NCBI GenBank assembly: GCA_949825045.1
Contig: OX463824.1
Coordinates: 25,776,501 to 25,840,500 of the forward strand
Source of the DNA: Argyresthia goedartella
Taxonomy: Eukaryota > Arthropoda > Insecta > Lepidoptera > Argyresthiidae
Length of the DNA: 64,000 bases
Direction of reading: 5' to 3'
In this document: positions 24,401 to 39,400 of the stretch, one piece after another
How positions within the stretch are numbered: position 1 is the first letter of the stretch
Layout: every line of letters starts with the position of its first letter
Notes under the pieces: generated by a model
Database searches by the model: none
The model's input: only the letters and a program-made list of their open reading frames with translations
What the model was told of the DNA's origin: nothing
Position numbers and translations under genes: made by a program

Positions 24401-27400
24401 CACCCCGTATCGGAAAAGGCGTGATCAAACGAAACAGCCACAGCCATAATGTTATGTTTTGTACGCACCTTAACACCAAACGAAACAGCCACAGCCGTCT
24501 TGCCCGTCATTTCGGCGTAGCTCAGCACAGTCATGTAAGCCACATTCATACACACGTAGAGTGCTGTTATCAGGGGCACCGCGATTAAAATACTGAGTGG
24601 GACGTTTCTGTGGATTGAGAAGACATTATTATAACAAAGATCCACCTGTTCTATGTTCTAAGTGCGTGTACAGAAAGCCGGTTGCTGGCGCGCACTTACG
24701 ACATACAGATCAGTTAACTAAAGCGGCATGTTCACAGTTCTCAAACGAATGCAATTTCACTAACGGTGTGTTTAAAAAGGAATTATTTTATTCTTACCTC
24801 GAAACAGGTAAACAATCACAATAGCGCGATTGACACTGGCTTGTGGCTTGGAAATAAGGATATTTCTGAAAACTTCGACGCTGACTGTGATAGGCGTGTG
24901 TATTGTGTAGAGGTTGTATACATTCAAGGTTGCCTAACATCTTCCAAGATGAGTCAGGAGGAAGTGAAAGCAAAATTAACAAAAGCAAGATCGGGTATTA
25001 AAGGCCGGTTGACTAACTATTCGAAATATTTTGATGGCTTGCAGTCTTCTTCATTGGACACGGCTCTTATATTATATATAACTTATAACCCTATTTTGCT
25101 CAAAAGTCTGCATAGTAATTGGAAAATTCAAGCACCTGAAATCAATTTAAACTTGGACTTTCTTCGTTAAATTGTTGCGCAAAATAAACTTGTATCGAAT
25201 TATAATAAAGCCTTTTGCACGTCAGTCGTGACAATATGTTTAAGTATGTATGTATGTCGAAGGGCTCCCGAGGTCTGCTGTTCTCACAGAACCACTAGTT
25301 TAACGAGCGCCTTTTCTTGCGATGAGATTAATCGATTTCGAATTTCAATGCCATTGCGATTGATATCAAAAATATTTATTTAGGCTACTGTATCTCCAAC
25401 ATCTATCACAAACACAATGCACTTCAAATTGACGTTTTGAAAGATGTTGGCGATCATTAAAAGCTACAACATGTCAATTCCTCTTGGTGCTATCTTGTGT
25501 GACGGGCGTATTTCCGAAGCACTGGTAGAGTTAATGGAGTTTCCTTTTCCTGTGCGAGTTTCAGCCATTTCTCTTTGACCGCTTCAAAGACAAATTTCCT
25601 TTTTCAAACTCAAACCGTAACCAGTGGGCCTACCGCGCAAGCCCCGTCGGCATCGGTGACGACTTAATTTTGACAGCTTCGTACAAGAATGAACTTTATC
25701 ATTATGACAATACGGCAAGTCAATTCAAGCATCGGTATCGGGATCAAGCCGACGGGGCTTGGGCGGTAGAGCCCCAGTTACTCATTCATCATTCTCATTA
25801 GTTTAGTTGATCATATTTGTTTTTTTTTTCTCCATGTATATGAGACATGAGTGTTTGACTTGTGAAATTGCATTATTTTGCCTAATTACAATAAATAATA
25901 TTAGTTTTAAGTTTTTTGAGTTTTATGCATTAGTGAAAATGGAGCTTATTTTGAACAACTGATTAGTTAGCGAGGTTTTAGTAAAATTTATTAAATAAAT
26001 ACTATTCTCTATTTTGTGTTTTAATTAATTCGCACGGTCTTTATCAAGTTTCAAGGAGTATGTGTTGTAGGTATAAATGATCACTATGAATGTCCCTTTC
26101 GATCTGCATCATAAAATACGCCACGATATTTTTTGTCGCATTTGACTGGTTTGAGTCCCGACTAAGACAAGCGATTTTTCAAAAATCAATAAATGCAGTT
26201 TTTTTTAAATAAAGGAAATATCCTTTACATAGAATGTGCTATTTCCAATATTTAAGGTAGTTAGTTGCCCTCCATGCAGCGTACGTTTTTCCAGCCTGTA
26301 TATGATAGTGTAAATGGTGTAATGGCAGTCTCTGTGTGTTTATTATCTACAAACTTTTACCGTCTTACTACAACAAAACTTATTAACCCCAAAACAAAAT
26401 TCAATCACCATAATTTTTTGTGTTTCAACATCTCATAAACAGCAGTTTATTTTTTGTAGTAAGACTTACCCCCAGTTTCAGAAAGAGTGGTCAAATGTAA
26501 CAAGCCATTAACTGATGATAAATTCAAAATGGCGGCACACGATTGACTGAAATGCGTTTAACAAGTTGTCACAGCCAATTTTCCTTTCGAAAACCTGGAG
26601 CGTCCAATATGCGGTATACGTCGCGCCACACGTTGTGAGCGGTGGCCTCGAATGCGCAGTAGTCACTATTCAATGCCTGTACATATGCGCAGTAATTCCC
26701 GCCAACGTCGCCCAGCGCTCTTAATTCGTGGCGCGAGGTATACTAAATTGACAGTTTGCTTTCGCAAGATCGTACCCACCTGCCAGGGTTGATGATCTCC
26801 TCAGTGACTACAGTCACACTGTTCCAGCCATCGTACGCCCACAGACCGGAGTACAGCGCCAGGGAGACGCGGCCAGGGCTGGTGGTGGTATTGGCAAAGC
26901 CAGTGCTCAGGTTGGCTGTGTTACCTGGAATGTGATAGTACAATCTTATAGGGCAGTCAGTTCACAGGGAAAAAACGGACTCACCCACCGAGCGAGGGTT
27001 CCGCACACAAATCGTTTTTTTTTGTGAATGTACTGTGTGTTCAGATTTTTTCCTTTACTTTTGCTATAAGGCCTTGCTCATGACAAATTTTATGATTCTA
27101 CGTCAACAGGAAGTACACTATAGGTTTTGATTCCCTTGCGATTCTCAAGCATATTCAGCAATATTGTGGCATAAACGGCAGTATCTTATGTATGATTGCG
27201 TTGACCTTGAGGTTTAAATTTTACACAACTTCAAGAGACTACAAACTTGAGTAATTGATATTAATTTCTGCACTCTGTGTGTGCGCACGTTTTCTACCAA
27301 GACTGGCTATAATAGTCATATGAGGGCACACGATCGACTCCCCACAAACCAACCAGGAAACCTTTAAAGAAGTCGCCGCGGCCGAATACGGGTTGGAAGA

Positions 27401-30400
27401 CATCATCATCATTAATTTCAACTTGATACATCCACGCGTTCGTGAGAAAAGGGGTCAGTTAGACACACGGCCACCGCAGCGATTTTATAAGGGTTTTATT
27501 TTTCATTTTAAGTTACAGATCCCTAAAAATATAATTTTACAAAACAAAAAAAACATAGCGCCAAGTCTTTTCCCATGCGGGGTGGCGGAAGGACAACCTT
27601 ATATTGATCTGAGATAATCTCGCCATGTTTACTCATTTTCCGTTTGTTATACACAACGGCAATGGAAAACAAATCGTATATTTCGTACATTTTAATGCCC
27701 ATGAAAATTCACAATACAAGCTTTTAAATGACGTAAGTTTATCTCTAAAAATATATTTCTTCCAGCAAACCCAAGACGGAAAGGATAATTTGATAACAGT
27801 GACAGGATAGGCCTTTATGCAGCAATTCATGTAAATAATATAAATAAGTGTTTCAAATAAACTACTAAATATACCTAATATAAGTACATTAATACCGTAT
27901 ATAAAATGCATATTATAAATAAACAATACTACTTACTAGTGGCTCTGTGAGCTGTAGACCTCGCGAATGACACTTTCTTTTAATAACACATACAAACTTA
28001 TGGATTCACCTGGTTACGTACATGGATTATGAAAGTAGCCGCACCAATAACTTTGTGGTCCTAAACCCAGCCTATTGACGTTTCACTAAAATTATATAGA
28101 CTGTTAGTCTCACGGTCTAAAAAATTCCAATGACACGTCATTTGTTAAAATCCGTCAAACCGTTTGGAATGTAGCGGTTTTTTTTATTTAAAAACCCCGA
28201 CATCTCCACCATTTTGAAAATTTTCGAAGAACTGAATCGACAAAAAAACTATTTGATTATCGCACCTGCTCACAAAAAATCACGAGGATCAGTTTAGAAA
28301 TGCGGCCTGTAGAGGATAACTTCCGGACGTATGAAAGCATTTTTGGTCACTCGGTCAATTAAATTTCAACATTTACGAAAGAGACAGATAATGTTCGTAA
28401 GTTAAACATCGTGAATAAAGAATCGTCCGTAGATTCTGCAGCGATTAGCCGAACTTCCGTTCCGAACATATAACTGAGTGGCGAGGTTAAAAACATTTTT
28501 AGATGCTTTTGGTATTAATTCGTCTAACACTCCGAATCAATTCTAGTAGCATCTAAAATGTTTTCCTTTCGAAGTAATAGTTGGTATAGCATAGTTAACC
28601 TATTTCTAGAGTTATCTATCACTTATCAGTCTTATCACTGGCAGGGCATATAATTCGATCCCTACATCACGATAACGTAGGAAACTGTGTCCACTGGCCA
28701 CATTCTTACATTTAGCCTGGCAACATTAGGGTATGATAATTAATTACGAGCCAAATCAAGTCAAGCCAAATCTTAAGTATTTTTTTACCTCAAAAAAGAT
28801 TGTAAAATTGCGAGAAACATTTGGGTTACATTAAAGTAAACAATAGTTTCATGACTAAAATATGTCAAAAGATAAAAGTAAATGTTTAAAGTAACTGCTA
28901 TTTGTATTTATTGTTACAATTTATCAATGAGATTCTGAACTGCGACAACTATAGTCTTTAATAAAAAGGCAACAAATATAATGATCACCAAAATATTTTT
29001 TTCCTACCCAAAATGGATAATTGTACACCAAAAGTTGCAAAAAATATCAGGGCAAAATACTGCGGTAGCTTAGGTGAAGGGTAAAGGGGGTGAGCGAAGC
29101 GAAGCCCCCTTTATCCTTCGTGTTAGGTTGAACATGTAAGAACAACAAAAAATACTTAAAACATAAACTTAAGTACACAAAACATAAAAAGAAGTTTAGT
29201 GATCATTTATCCAAACACAATTTGGTGGACATTTATACATTCTGGCAGTCATTTCGAATTTATTGGTAGTAAAATAGGTGCGTTTTTGGTAATCGTTTAA
29301 ACATAAGCCTAATAAAAATAACGAAGCTAAGGGATATGGGGGGGTCGAGCCAAAGTCACAAATTCTCACCGGGACGGCGGCGGGAGGGGTTTGTTAGTAA
29401 CAAAATCGTCAAAACGCCTCACGTAATTAATGGACGTTCCCTTTATGCCGATATGCTCGCACCTAACGGGTCTAGGGTCGCTAGGAGATCATTAGATTGC
29501 GATATCAAATCCAAGGTTAGAATAAGAATAACACTTGTTAAAATGAGAAATGGATAAAATGTGATCTTTGTAGTGAGCCTAGTTTTTTTGTGAGGCTTTG
29601 TAGATTTAGACACCATTATTCGCATTAAATTAGGTTGATCTATTGATAGACCGAGCTAGAGAAACCATACTGACTCCACTGTCTCGTTTAGCAAAACATG
29701 ACAAGGTAAATATATCAAGCAAGCATAGGAGATCAAAAATGTGTAAAATCTTGCCTGAATTAAAAAAGTCAAAAAAATGTAATAATATGCCAATATTAAA
29801 TAATATTCAGACAAAAGGTAAGCCCCAATTAAATATTTAGCCATCAAAACATGCAGGGGCTACCTGGCAAAGAACTAGTATTAGAATTATTTCTTAATAA
29901 TTCTGACACCGATGTTATTTGTATTACAGAACACCGGTTAAAGGAAAATATGATGCCTTTTATTTAACATAAATAATTACAAAATTTACAGTTGTTACAA
30001 TAGAAAGACTGCTGATAGAGGTGGTTCTTTAATCTTAGTAAAAGAATATATTAAGGCGAAACAACGGAAAGATATTCTTGCACTTACTGTAGAAAGATAA
30101 ATAGAGGTATCCTGAGTTGAGTAGGATAGCCATATTATTGTTTATGTCTACAGACCTCCGACCACAGATCACCCCCAATAGATACCGTATACAAGGCAAG
30201 CGACGCGCACCAGGCATTAGCTCAATAGGTATTATACGAAACAAAGCTTGAATGCGCTTCTTCAGTCGCGACCAAGTGTCAGACCTGTGTGTATTGTCAA
30301 AAATTAAACCTTAAAAAAATATTTTCCGAAAAAAACAAACATTTTAATGCCGTTTTGTAGTGTAAAGTGGTGTGGGAAGTCTACCAAGACTTCAAACTTC

Positions 30401-33400
30401 CAAAGAGATGGTATAACATTCCACTGGTAAGTAAAATCCTCAAAAAATAATTTTATTTTGCCAGTGAAGCAAAGTTCAAGATACAACGGTTCATAATATT
30501 CAATAATTAATAGAACTTGCACTACCCGTTGATGTCTTTTGAAAATGTCTCTTTCTCACCTGCGGTGATGAGAATTACTTGTCTTTTTTTATCAAAATCA
30601 TGCGATATCACTAGTGTTGTGTAGAGTTTCGCGCTCAAGTTTTTATCGATCTTTTTATATAAATGATGTTGGGATTTCGCCAAGTAAATTATCTTAGTTT
30701 GAAAGTGCTAGAATAATGCGAAATAATTGTATTCGTTTGTTTTATTAATCCCTTTATGGCGCAGCGATTGGGGCTCTGCCTACCATGCGGTACTCAGAAC
30801 TCATATTAGGTAAGTTGAGAATAGCTACTAATATGTATCTTTGTACCCTCAAAATGTTATCTTTTTTGTGTGCTACTAATAATTGGATCTTTGTTATCTG
30901 AATGAATAAACTGAATTGAATTGAATTGAATTGAAAAAATATTATCTACACAGTTATTTTAAGTGTGTTTTTGAGATAATTATGTAAATAAATTGCTGAA
31001 TAAAAACTTTTTTTACTTTCTAGCATATAATTTATTTGAGTTTTTTAACATAACTTATACTATTATATATAAATATAATGTTAAATCTGTGACTTTAATT
31101 GTGGTTCAGAAAATTGTAGGTCTTATGTCGGAATTGATTCAATATCACTGACTGACACCGTATGTATCGATAAGTGGCTATTTCAGTAATTTCGATGTCG
31201 CTTCACTAGATCTTCGGTGCTTTCTAGCGCGACCTTGAATTAGCCAATCACACGCCCGCTTGTTTGTTCCCCGCACACCCTTCCTTCCTCCGAATTCGGT
31301 GAGTTCGGTCCAGTGCAAATGTCTCATCATGCGGTATCTATTGGGGGTGATCTGTGCCTCCGACGAATGCAAATGGCCACGGCATTTTTGAAAATTATCA
31401 AGGAAGCCCTCACTAAGCTATGTAATATCAGGAAAAAAGTTAATTATTTGTGGCGATATTAATGCAGATTTGCTTGTAGATACAACAATGAAACAACGAT
31501 TAATAAGTCTGCTCAATTCATTTAATTTATGTCATGTATTTCTAGAGCCGACTAGATTTACACTTAGCAGCGTAACTTGCTTAGATAATGTTTTTTGTGA
31601 CTGTGCATACACAAGTAAAAATATAATTAACTGCTTACCCTCCGATTACAGCGGTCAAATAGTTTAATTCCTAATTGCTAGTAAAAATAAGACTGATCCA
31701 TCATTTGATAGGCCTATTAAATCCCATAGATTAGAGACGTATTTGAAAAAGTTAGATATAAATTTTCGAGTACCGGATTTTAATGAACAGAATCCGAACA
31801 AAATATATTCTGACTTCTCCAAAATTATTCAAACAGAATTCGATAAAGTTTTTAAATTAGAGAAAATTTGCTCGAGCTTTTGAAACATTCTTCACCAATG
31901 TACCCTTACTCACAACAGAGCGTCTAAACTCATCTCCATATAAAACAGAGACTTTGTTAAAAAAAACAGCACTAGCATCAGTAATGTAGATTTAAATTTT
32001 CATCATGTATCTCCCCAGGACATTGTCAAAACGTATAGATTACTTAACTCGAAAAATACTGAAGACCTGTGGAGTATATCAGTCAGTCTTTGGTTCAGTA
32101 ATACCAGTTATAGTTCCACGCCTAGCTTATATATATATTTAATAAATGTGTTGACGATGGAGCTTTCCCACACCTCATGGAACACAGTTATCAGCATCAG
32201 AATCAGAATAGTATGTATTTGCCTACTTTATGTTTACAAAATTCCCTGTGGCCGGTGGGCCGTGCAGGGGTGAGTCAGCTAACTTATGTCCAGCACTAAG
32301 TAAAAAATTTCCGTCTGTTCTTCTTGTCTTTCCGTCACTGAAGCAAGACCCTTTTTTTCAGTAAAGCGTAAATACTTGTATCAAGTGGAAATTAATATCG
32401 ATTACTCAAGTCTCTGGTCTGTTAAAATTCTGTAGAATCAAGTACCGTCATTAAGGTCACAATTTTCAAGGGAATCAAAACCTAGAGGGTCATTCCCGTT
32501 GTCATAGAATCACGAAATGTTGGCAGGAGCAATGTCTTAAAGCACAAATAAAGGGAAAAATCCGAATGTGTAAATTTCTGTCAGACTGTCTGTCGAGTCT
32601 GTCCACTTGTTTAAGACCCTTTTTCACAGGAACGCGTCGAGGTATCAAGTTGAAATTAATAAAGATTGATCAAGCCTGTAGCTTCTTGAAGTTGTGAAAA
32701 AATTAAACTTATAGGTTATCGCATTTATGTCACAATTTTGCTGAATTTGCTTGATACTCGCTAGGGAATCAAAACCTATTGGATACTTCCCGTTGATATA
32801 GAATCATGAAATTTGGCACGAAGCTAGGTTTTATAGCACAAGTAAATGAAAAAACCTGAAATCCGTGAATTTAACTACAAATTCACGGATTTCAGGTTTT
32901 TCCATTTACCTACTAACCAAAAAAAGTGATTTATGCGGAACCCGCGGTGCGCGAGAACAACTCACACTTAACCGTTTCTTTTTAAATAAGATTAGTTCTG
33001 GAGGTAAACTAGTTAGTAACACAAAGATAAAACGCCAATCTTAGGCTAATTATAATTATTTCGATAAGATTCGCGATTAGCAGTTGAAGATGCAGACAAT
33101 TAATAGGACTTTATGAAACATTGGAGCAAAGTTGATCATACATAACACAAGAGGTTTGGTTTACCAGCTCGAGCCGCAACGCAGCCCAGATGAGAGCAGT
33201 AAATAACCGAGTATGTTATTACCAGAGGCATACGACGTATTTCAACAGACTTGCGAGGAAAATAAAAACAGGTATAAGTAAGTACTTGACATGTTCCCAG
33301 TAAAAACAATGAATGAAAAGTTTTATTTGTTGAAAACTGGATGAAAATGGCGCGCACTCTTTTTTTGTTTTCGGCTCGTTGACTCTGACTGCCAGAGGCA

Positions 33401-36400
33401 ATGCAAAAGCCAAACAAACAGCCAAATATAAAATTGTATCTTATTAAACGAAATACATTTCTGTTTTCTTAGTTTGCTTGTAATTTGATGAAAATAAATG
33501 TTTAGTCATCTTATTTTGACATTGTGCATTTAACGACCTCTGTGGCGCAGCGGTTGTGGCTCTGCCTACCATGCGAGAGGTCTCGGGTTCAATCCCCCAC
33601 AAATCAATAATTTTGTCGCGCAATCCACTTTTTTGTTTGATCATTTCAGGAAATTCAGGCTGCTCAAGGCCATTAGCTCAATTTTTTTTATTTCGGTTAA
33701 CATGTTATTAATTAATAATGAAAGTCAATTAAAGTAATGTTTTTCCAGCATAAAAACTCTTTGCAGTCATTACTTGTCCATAGGTGATAAATTTTAAACT
33801 ATATCCATTACCACACTTGTACTGTACGGTAATGTTCGTTACCGCACGCGTGTATAATAGGCAGCATTATGATTCTAAAACCAACGTCATATGGGTCACT
33901 TCACGAGCAAGGGTGTTGAAAAATACCTACCTACCGAGTCAGATATTCGACTGTTTCATGTAATTTATAACACTTTACATCATTCATGCAAAGAGGCTGT
34001 GCAAGATGGAATTTGCAACACAGTGCATTGTTTATACAAAGCGTCCCATTTTCAAATCACTTTACGTCACACTATGCTTGAATTGTAAAGTTCATTTTAG
34101 ATATGCAAACTCCTTGGTGAAACAATCTTTTTTCTTATAAAATAATAAGAAAACCTTTTACTGAAAAAACAAATGGAAATGGCTGCATTACATTTCATTT
34201 GATTGTTTCATTTCATCAGTTTGTTTTACACACATTTGTTTGTTCACTTGCGACTGGAATATAATAAGTAATTACCAGTTTTTCGTAGTTAAAAGTATGA
34301 GATCAGCATGTCAAGTAGGTACATATGTACTTCATCCAATGAAGAACTGACCTGCACGGATGATTTCTGTCATCTCGCAGAAGAAGATATCGTACAAAAT
34401 CTTTTTCGAAACTTGCTCGTAAAGTGACCCTTATGACGTGGGTTTTAGAATCATAATGCTGCCTATTATACACGCGTGCGGTAATAAACATTACCGTACA
34501 AGTGTGGTAGGTAATGGATAGTTTTAAATTAATCAACTATGGACAAGTAATGACAGCAAAGAGTTTTATGCTAATTATTATTTAATAGATGTTATTCTCA
34601 AAATAAGATGACTAAACATTTATTTTCATCAAACATGCAAACTAAAAAACAGAGATGTATTGATGTATTTCGTTTACTATGATAAAATTTCATATTTGGC
34701 TGTTTTTTGGTTTTTACATGGTCTTCATTCATTGTTTTTATTGTGAAAATGTCAAGTACTTACTTATATCTTAGCTAGGTACCTGTTTTTATTTTCCTCG
34801 CAAGTCTGTTGAAAAACATCGTATGAAGCGTAATAACAAACTCAGTTCTTTACTGCTCTCGCCTGCGCTGCGCTGCGGCTCGAGCCGGTAAACCAACCTC
34901 GTATGTTAGGACCATGACCAACTTTGCTCCCATGTTTCATAATGTACTACATATTACCAAACAAGTCCAGAGACCTAAAAGCCTAATTATTTTTATCTAA
35001 TAAAAAATACATTTTGTCATACCTGTAGAACCTGATGTAAAGTAGAATGCTTACCACGGTTGCAAGTAACTATTACAACCTCGAACTATATTTGCCTTAA
35101 TATCTCGGGTGCACTCGATCCATCAGCGCCCTTTCACTCGCAGGGGCGCAAAATTGGATCTTGTATTATTAAAGCTCACCTACGTCACTTATTTAATAAT
35201 CTACTATTGTTATAGCTGGAGTTGACTGTAGTAGACGAGAAAACTGTGAATCCTCAGGTTATAAGTAGAGTACCTACATATAAAGAGTTAATACAGAAAA
35301 TAAACAGATAATACTATACTCATTTACGAATCTACCAAGCCAACTAGGCACCTCTCAGGTATCTAGTCCATTATCACACACGCCTTGAAGGTTTAGTTAC
35401 ATGGATGTGACATGAGATGGAAGACGCCTAGTTGGCTTGGTGGTAGTTGTCCCACCCAACTGCCGCCGGCCAGAGACCTCCCCTTTGTTCTTCTGTGTCA
35501 TCCCTGTAGAAACTTGCGGTAGTCGATACGCCCTAGCCATTATATTAGCAGGGCATGGTCCTAATGGTATGATGACATCTATAGCTAGGTCAACAGAGGA
35601 TGACGAGGTTAGCGCAAGACCGCAATGAATGGAGTTAAATGGAGAGGGCTTTACTCAACACTGGGTGCAGGAGGCTGCATAGATAAATATCATGCAATCT
35701 TGTAAATGCTTACCTTGGGCGATCGCATAAATGCCTCCGCCAATCACGATGAAGCATGCGGAAACCTTGCAAATTCCGAATATATTTTGCACCTTGACAA
35801 ACAGTTTCACACTCGTAATGTTGATGTAGGTGATAATAACTGAAACAACAAAAATATTTACCTATATACAGTGGCATACATTGCTTCTGGCCCCACACTA
35901 GGATACCCTCTGCCGTGGAAACCGACCGACCGAGTGACATATAAACATTGGAGACCTTCGGATTATTTGCATTGCATTATTTTTTACAGAGGCACCGTTT
36001 TACAGACGGAGCCACTGGCGAGTAAGGTCCTGAACTAAGGAGTAGCTGTCAAAATGTAACCCACTTTAAAAAAGAACGAGGTGGAAGTTGAACGTTTTGT
36101 ACCGGGAGACCCCCCGCTACAACGATATCCCTAGAGGCGAATACACACGCGATTGACGTCATTGAACTACTAAAATATGGGGCAGGTATAGGTAGAATAT
36201 TAATTAGTAAATTAAATAATAGCCTGTGGATTTGATCTGATCGTAATGATAACACATACCTGTTACTGACTCAACTCTTCTAATATATCTCCAATCCTAT
36301 AATAACCGAATGACAGCATAGTGCAACATAGCTATCATTATCATAGTTGACTTGATACCTACAGTGTAAGTACTCGTTCTGTTCAACTAACATTCACCAC

Positions 36401-39400
36401 TTAAAATAACGACTCGCCATCATTCACCAGTTGATATAGGTGTGGTAAGAGAGATATAGATATACTCTAGGTATTTACCCATTTCTGGATCCTCAACATC
36501 ACGCCTGTAACAGGTCCTATTATGTACACAGAAGATAAGACACCTGATCAAACAATAAATATAAAGGGATAAAATTTATTTAAGAATTTGAAAACATAAA
36601 TCTTAATAAGGTAATTTGATTTCTTTCTTATTGTAAGGGTTGGCAATCACTATGCCCATATCTCGCATCATCTCAGCGAGATGGAACTGTTCAGATTGGA
36701 TCTCGATGTAGCCACTTGATGACTTATCAAGTCTCATTTGCATAAGATTCTGGAACAAAAATTATACTGGTTTGAGAATAGTTGTTGTAACTCAAATGTT
36801 TCTGCATATTAAATTTATCTTCTCCATCCTTTGTTTTCTGGAAGAAATACTTCTTACAAGATAGAGAGATAAGCTTGCTTTCTACATGTCTGCTCTGTAT
36901 TTGTTTGTGACTTGTTTTGTTATGTGCAGTAAATATATATAAAAAAAATATTCAAAATACCATGTGTTTGAAATACAGGGCAACAACAATCAGAACAACT
37001 TTCTGTATGATACTGATTTGATCAGGAACAACTTTTACAAACTCGGTACACCAGTTCAAAGGTGCTAAATAGGAATTAAGTGAACTAAATTGTAGCCGTA
37101 AGGTTTCATTAATGTGGGGTGTTTTCATTTTTTATTTATACCTGTATGAATTTAAAATAAAGCTAATTTTAGTTATATTGTAGGTCTATGTGTTGCATAA
37201 TTATATCCGCCTTTGTAGATATTTTCCATTTACCAGTCTCTATGTATTAAATAAAATATATATGGTAAGAAACACCACACTCACTGCTAGTATTTCCATC
37301 ATATCTTCAGCATCATTTGGGTAAAGAGTGTATATAAGATTGTGAAGCTCCGTCTTGATCATATTGAATCGTTGCTTGGCTTTCTGATAGTGTTCCGGCC
37401 GAATCTCCACTTTGTCCAATCTCTTCACATTCTTTGTTTCTTCTGCCATCGATATTTGCTGCTTTAGTCTAGAATGCAAAACAGATAGTTACAGATATAG
37501 TTAGACTTTAATGTGGGCCACTTTTCTCTCGACAGATAACAGATATAAAATATTTTTTCTGTTTCAAAATTAAATAACTAATGAATTTTTGCAACTCTGC
37601 CAAGTGTGAAGTTACTGTTTTGTGCAAGTAATCCTCTATAGAATTTAGTAATGTGGCCCATAAATGTCTAAGCCGAGGGTCACAGGCCTTTACCCAGATA
37701 CATGTAAGATTGAGCCATACTCCACCAGTTCAGTGCTATAAAATTACTTTCTTTATTTTCAAAAACCGTCCTTGTCTACAAGTAAATATTAAATTTTCAC
37801 TGTGGGTCAGGTAACAGAAAACCATCCACACCGCCCCGATGCAGTCGGGGAAAGTTCTGCTGCTCAACCGCAGGACGAGCACGCGCACTGGGAGGCCATG
37901 CTGCTTGGTGAAGGCGATGAGCCAGAACCAGCAGTGGTGCCCTCTGAGGGCGAGGAGCTGTCCATGCGGCTGGAGGAGGAACTCGTCTTGGAGGCGGAGG
38001 AGGGGTTGACCAAAAATGGCGTCCCTCTCCCGCGATTGTAAAATCCTCCAAGCCAACCTCCAACACAGCCAAACTGCAACGGCCCAGTTAAGACGCTGGT
38101 TGGGGGCAAACAGCACTGCCGTGGCTCTGATCCAGGAGCCGTGGATCAACCGCGGTAGCATTCGAGGGCTCGCCAATTTGAGAGGTAAGCTTTTCGGTAC
38201 AACTGATCACGATATCCCTAGAACGTGCATCATAACTACTAACAACATCCTAGCACAGCCATTAACAGAGTTCTGTTCCAGGGACCTGTGTGCCATAAGG
38301 CTGCAACTGCCCGACACAGCTAGGTGCCGCGAGCTCGTGGTGGCCTCCGCCTACATGCCTGCGGAGGACAACCCGCCTCCACACGACCTGTGCCGGCTGG
38401 TGGACCACTGCGAGAAGTCGGGCCTCCAGCTCATCGTTGGGGCCGACTCGAACGCGCATCACCCACTGTGGGGCATGCCAGATATGAACAGCAGAGGTAA
38501 GACACTTGTTGAATACCTATTTACTACAAACCTCAATGTGCTTAACATAGGTTCTGAACCAACTTTTGTTACCAAGCGGAGCAGAACTATCGTTGATATT
38601 ACCCTGGCAACGGCGGACATATCCGACGACGTTGGGGGCTGGCATGTGTCCAACGAGGCGTCATGCTCTGATCATCGATGGATACGCTTCGAGATCAACG
38701 CAGCGTTCTCCCCAACTGTCCCTAAGAGAAACCCACGCAAGACTGACAGAACCAGGTACAGAGCTATCCTAGGTGAAAGACTTGCTTGGGCTGAGACTCT
38801 ACCAGATCCGGAGGGACCCGAACAAATCGAACAACAGGTAACAGATTTTACAAATACTTCAATAGACTGCTACCATTCAACTTGCCCGCTTAGCACACCA
38901 GCGCCTACCAACATCAAGGGGCAGCCTTGGTGGGGTCCTGATCTAGATAGGATGCGTGCTAAGATCAGAAGACTGCTAAACAGGGCGATGAACACCAGTG
39001 CTGATGAGGATTGGGACAACTATAAAGATGCCAAATCCAAGTACAAGAAACGACTACGGTTCAAAAGCAGCAACTCATGGAGGAAATTCTGCAGCGACAT
39101 TGAAACCGTTGATCAAGCAAATCGGGTAAGGCAAATACTAGCTCAACAAGGCAACTCCAGGCTAGGGTCGCTTAAAAAACCCGACGGAACATATACCTCT
39201 TCCACCACAGAAACACACAGTCTCTTGTTGGAAACTCACTTTCCCGGAAGTAGAACTATTCAAGAGATTGTGTGGCCGGAAGAGGTTCACCATGAAGCTG
39301 TCGACCACTTAGACATAACTAATAATATTATCACTGCTGACAAGGTGAGATGGGCCATTAATAGCTTTAAACCTTTTAAATCAGCAGGACCAGATGGAAT

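Larger units (their letters stand above)
30163..31356 (+). mobile_element. P-element-like DNA transposon (non-autonomous) inserted in a LINE relic
   Basis: The 1194-bp segment is bounded by perfect 25-bp terminal inverted repeats (CACAGATCACCCCC... at 30163-30187 and its complement at 31332-31356). An 8-bp direct repeat CCTCCGAC flanks it at 30155-30162 and 31357-31364. It interrupts the endonuclease coding region of an older LINE. Eight-bp GC-rich duplications and 5'-CA...TG-3' ends fit P elements; hAT elements also make 8-bp duplications. An internal exon encodes the start of a THAP zinc finger, the DNA-binding domain of P transposases, which favours P. The catalytic domain is absent. A SINE lies inside it. 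Confidence 0.82.
29830..32110 (+). mobile_element. Decayed CR1/Jockey-type LINE, endonuclease region, split by the P-like element
   Basis: From about 29845 the frame reads [17 protein letters not shown], then [15 protein letters not shown], the start of an APE endonuclease. After the transposon (31365 on) it resumes with [18 protein letters not shown] and CLDNVF, and continues to about 32110 with stops and frameshifts. It is related to the better preserved copy at 56637-61550. The RT domain is missing. Confidence 0.75.

Noticed and set aside
24340..24645. 101-codon ORF as a separate membrane protein
   Set aside because: Its first two thirds are transporter exon 5; the remainder is intron past the GTGCGT donor.
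33891..34088. 65-codon ORF in the spacer of the long inverted repeat as its transposase
   Set aside because: Too short and without any recognisable nuclease motif.
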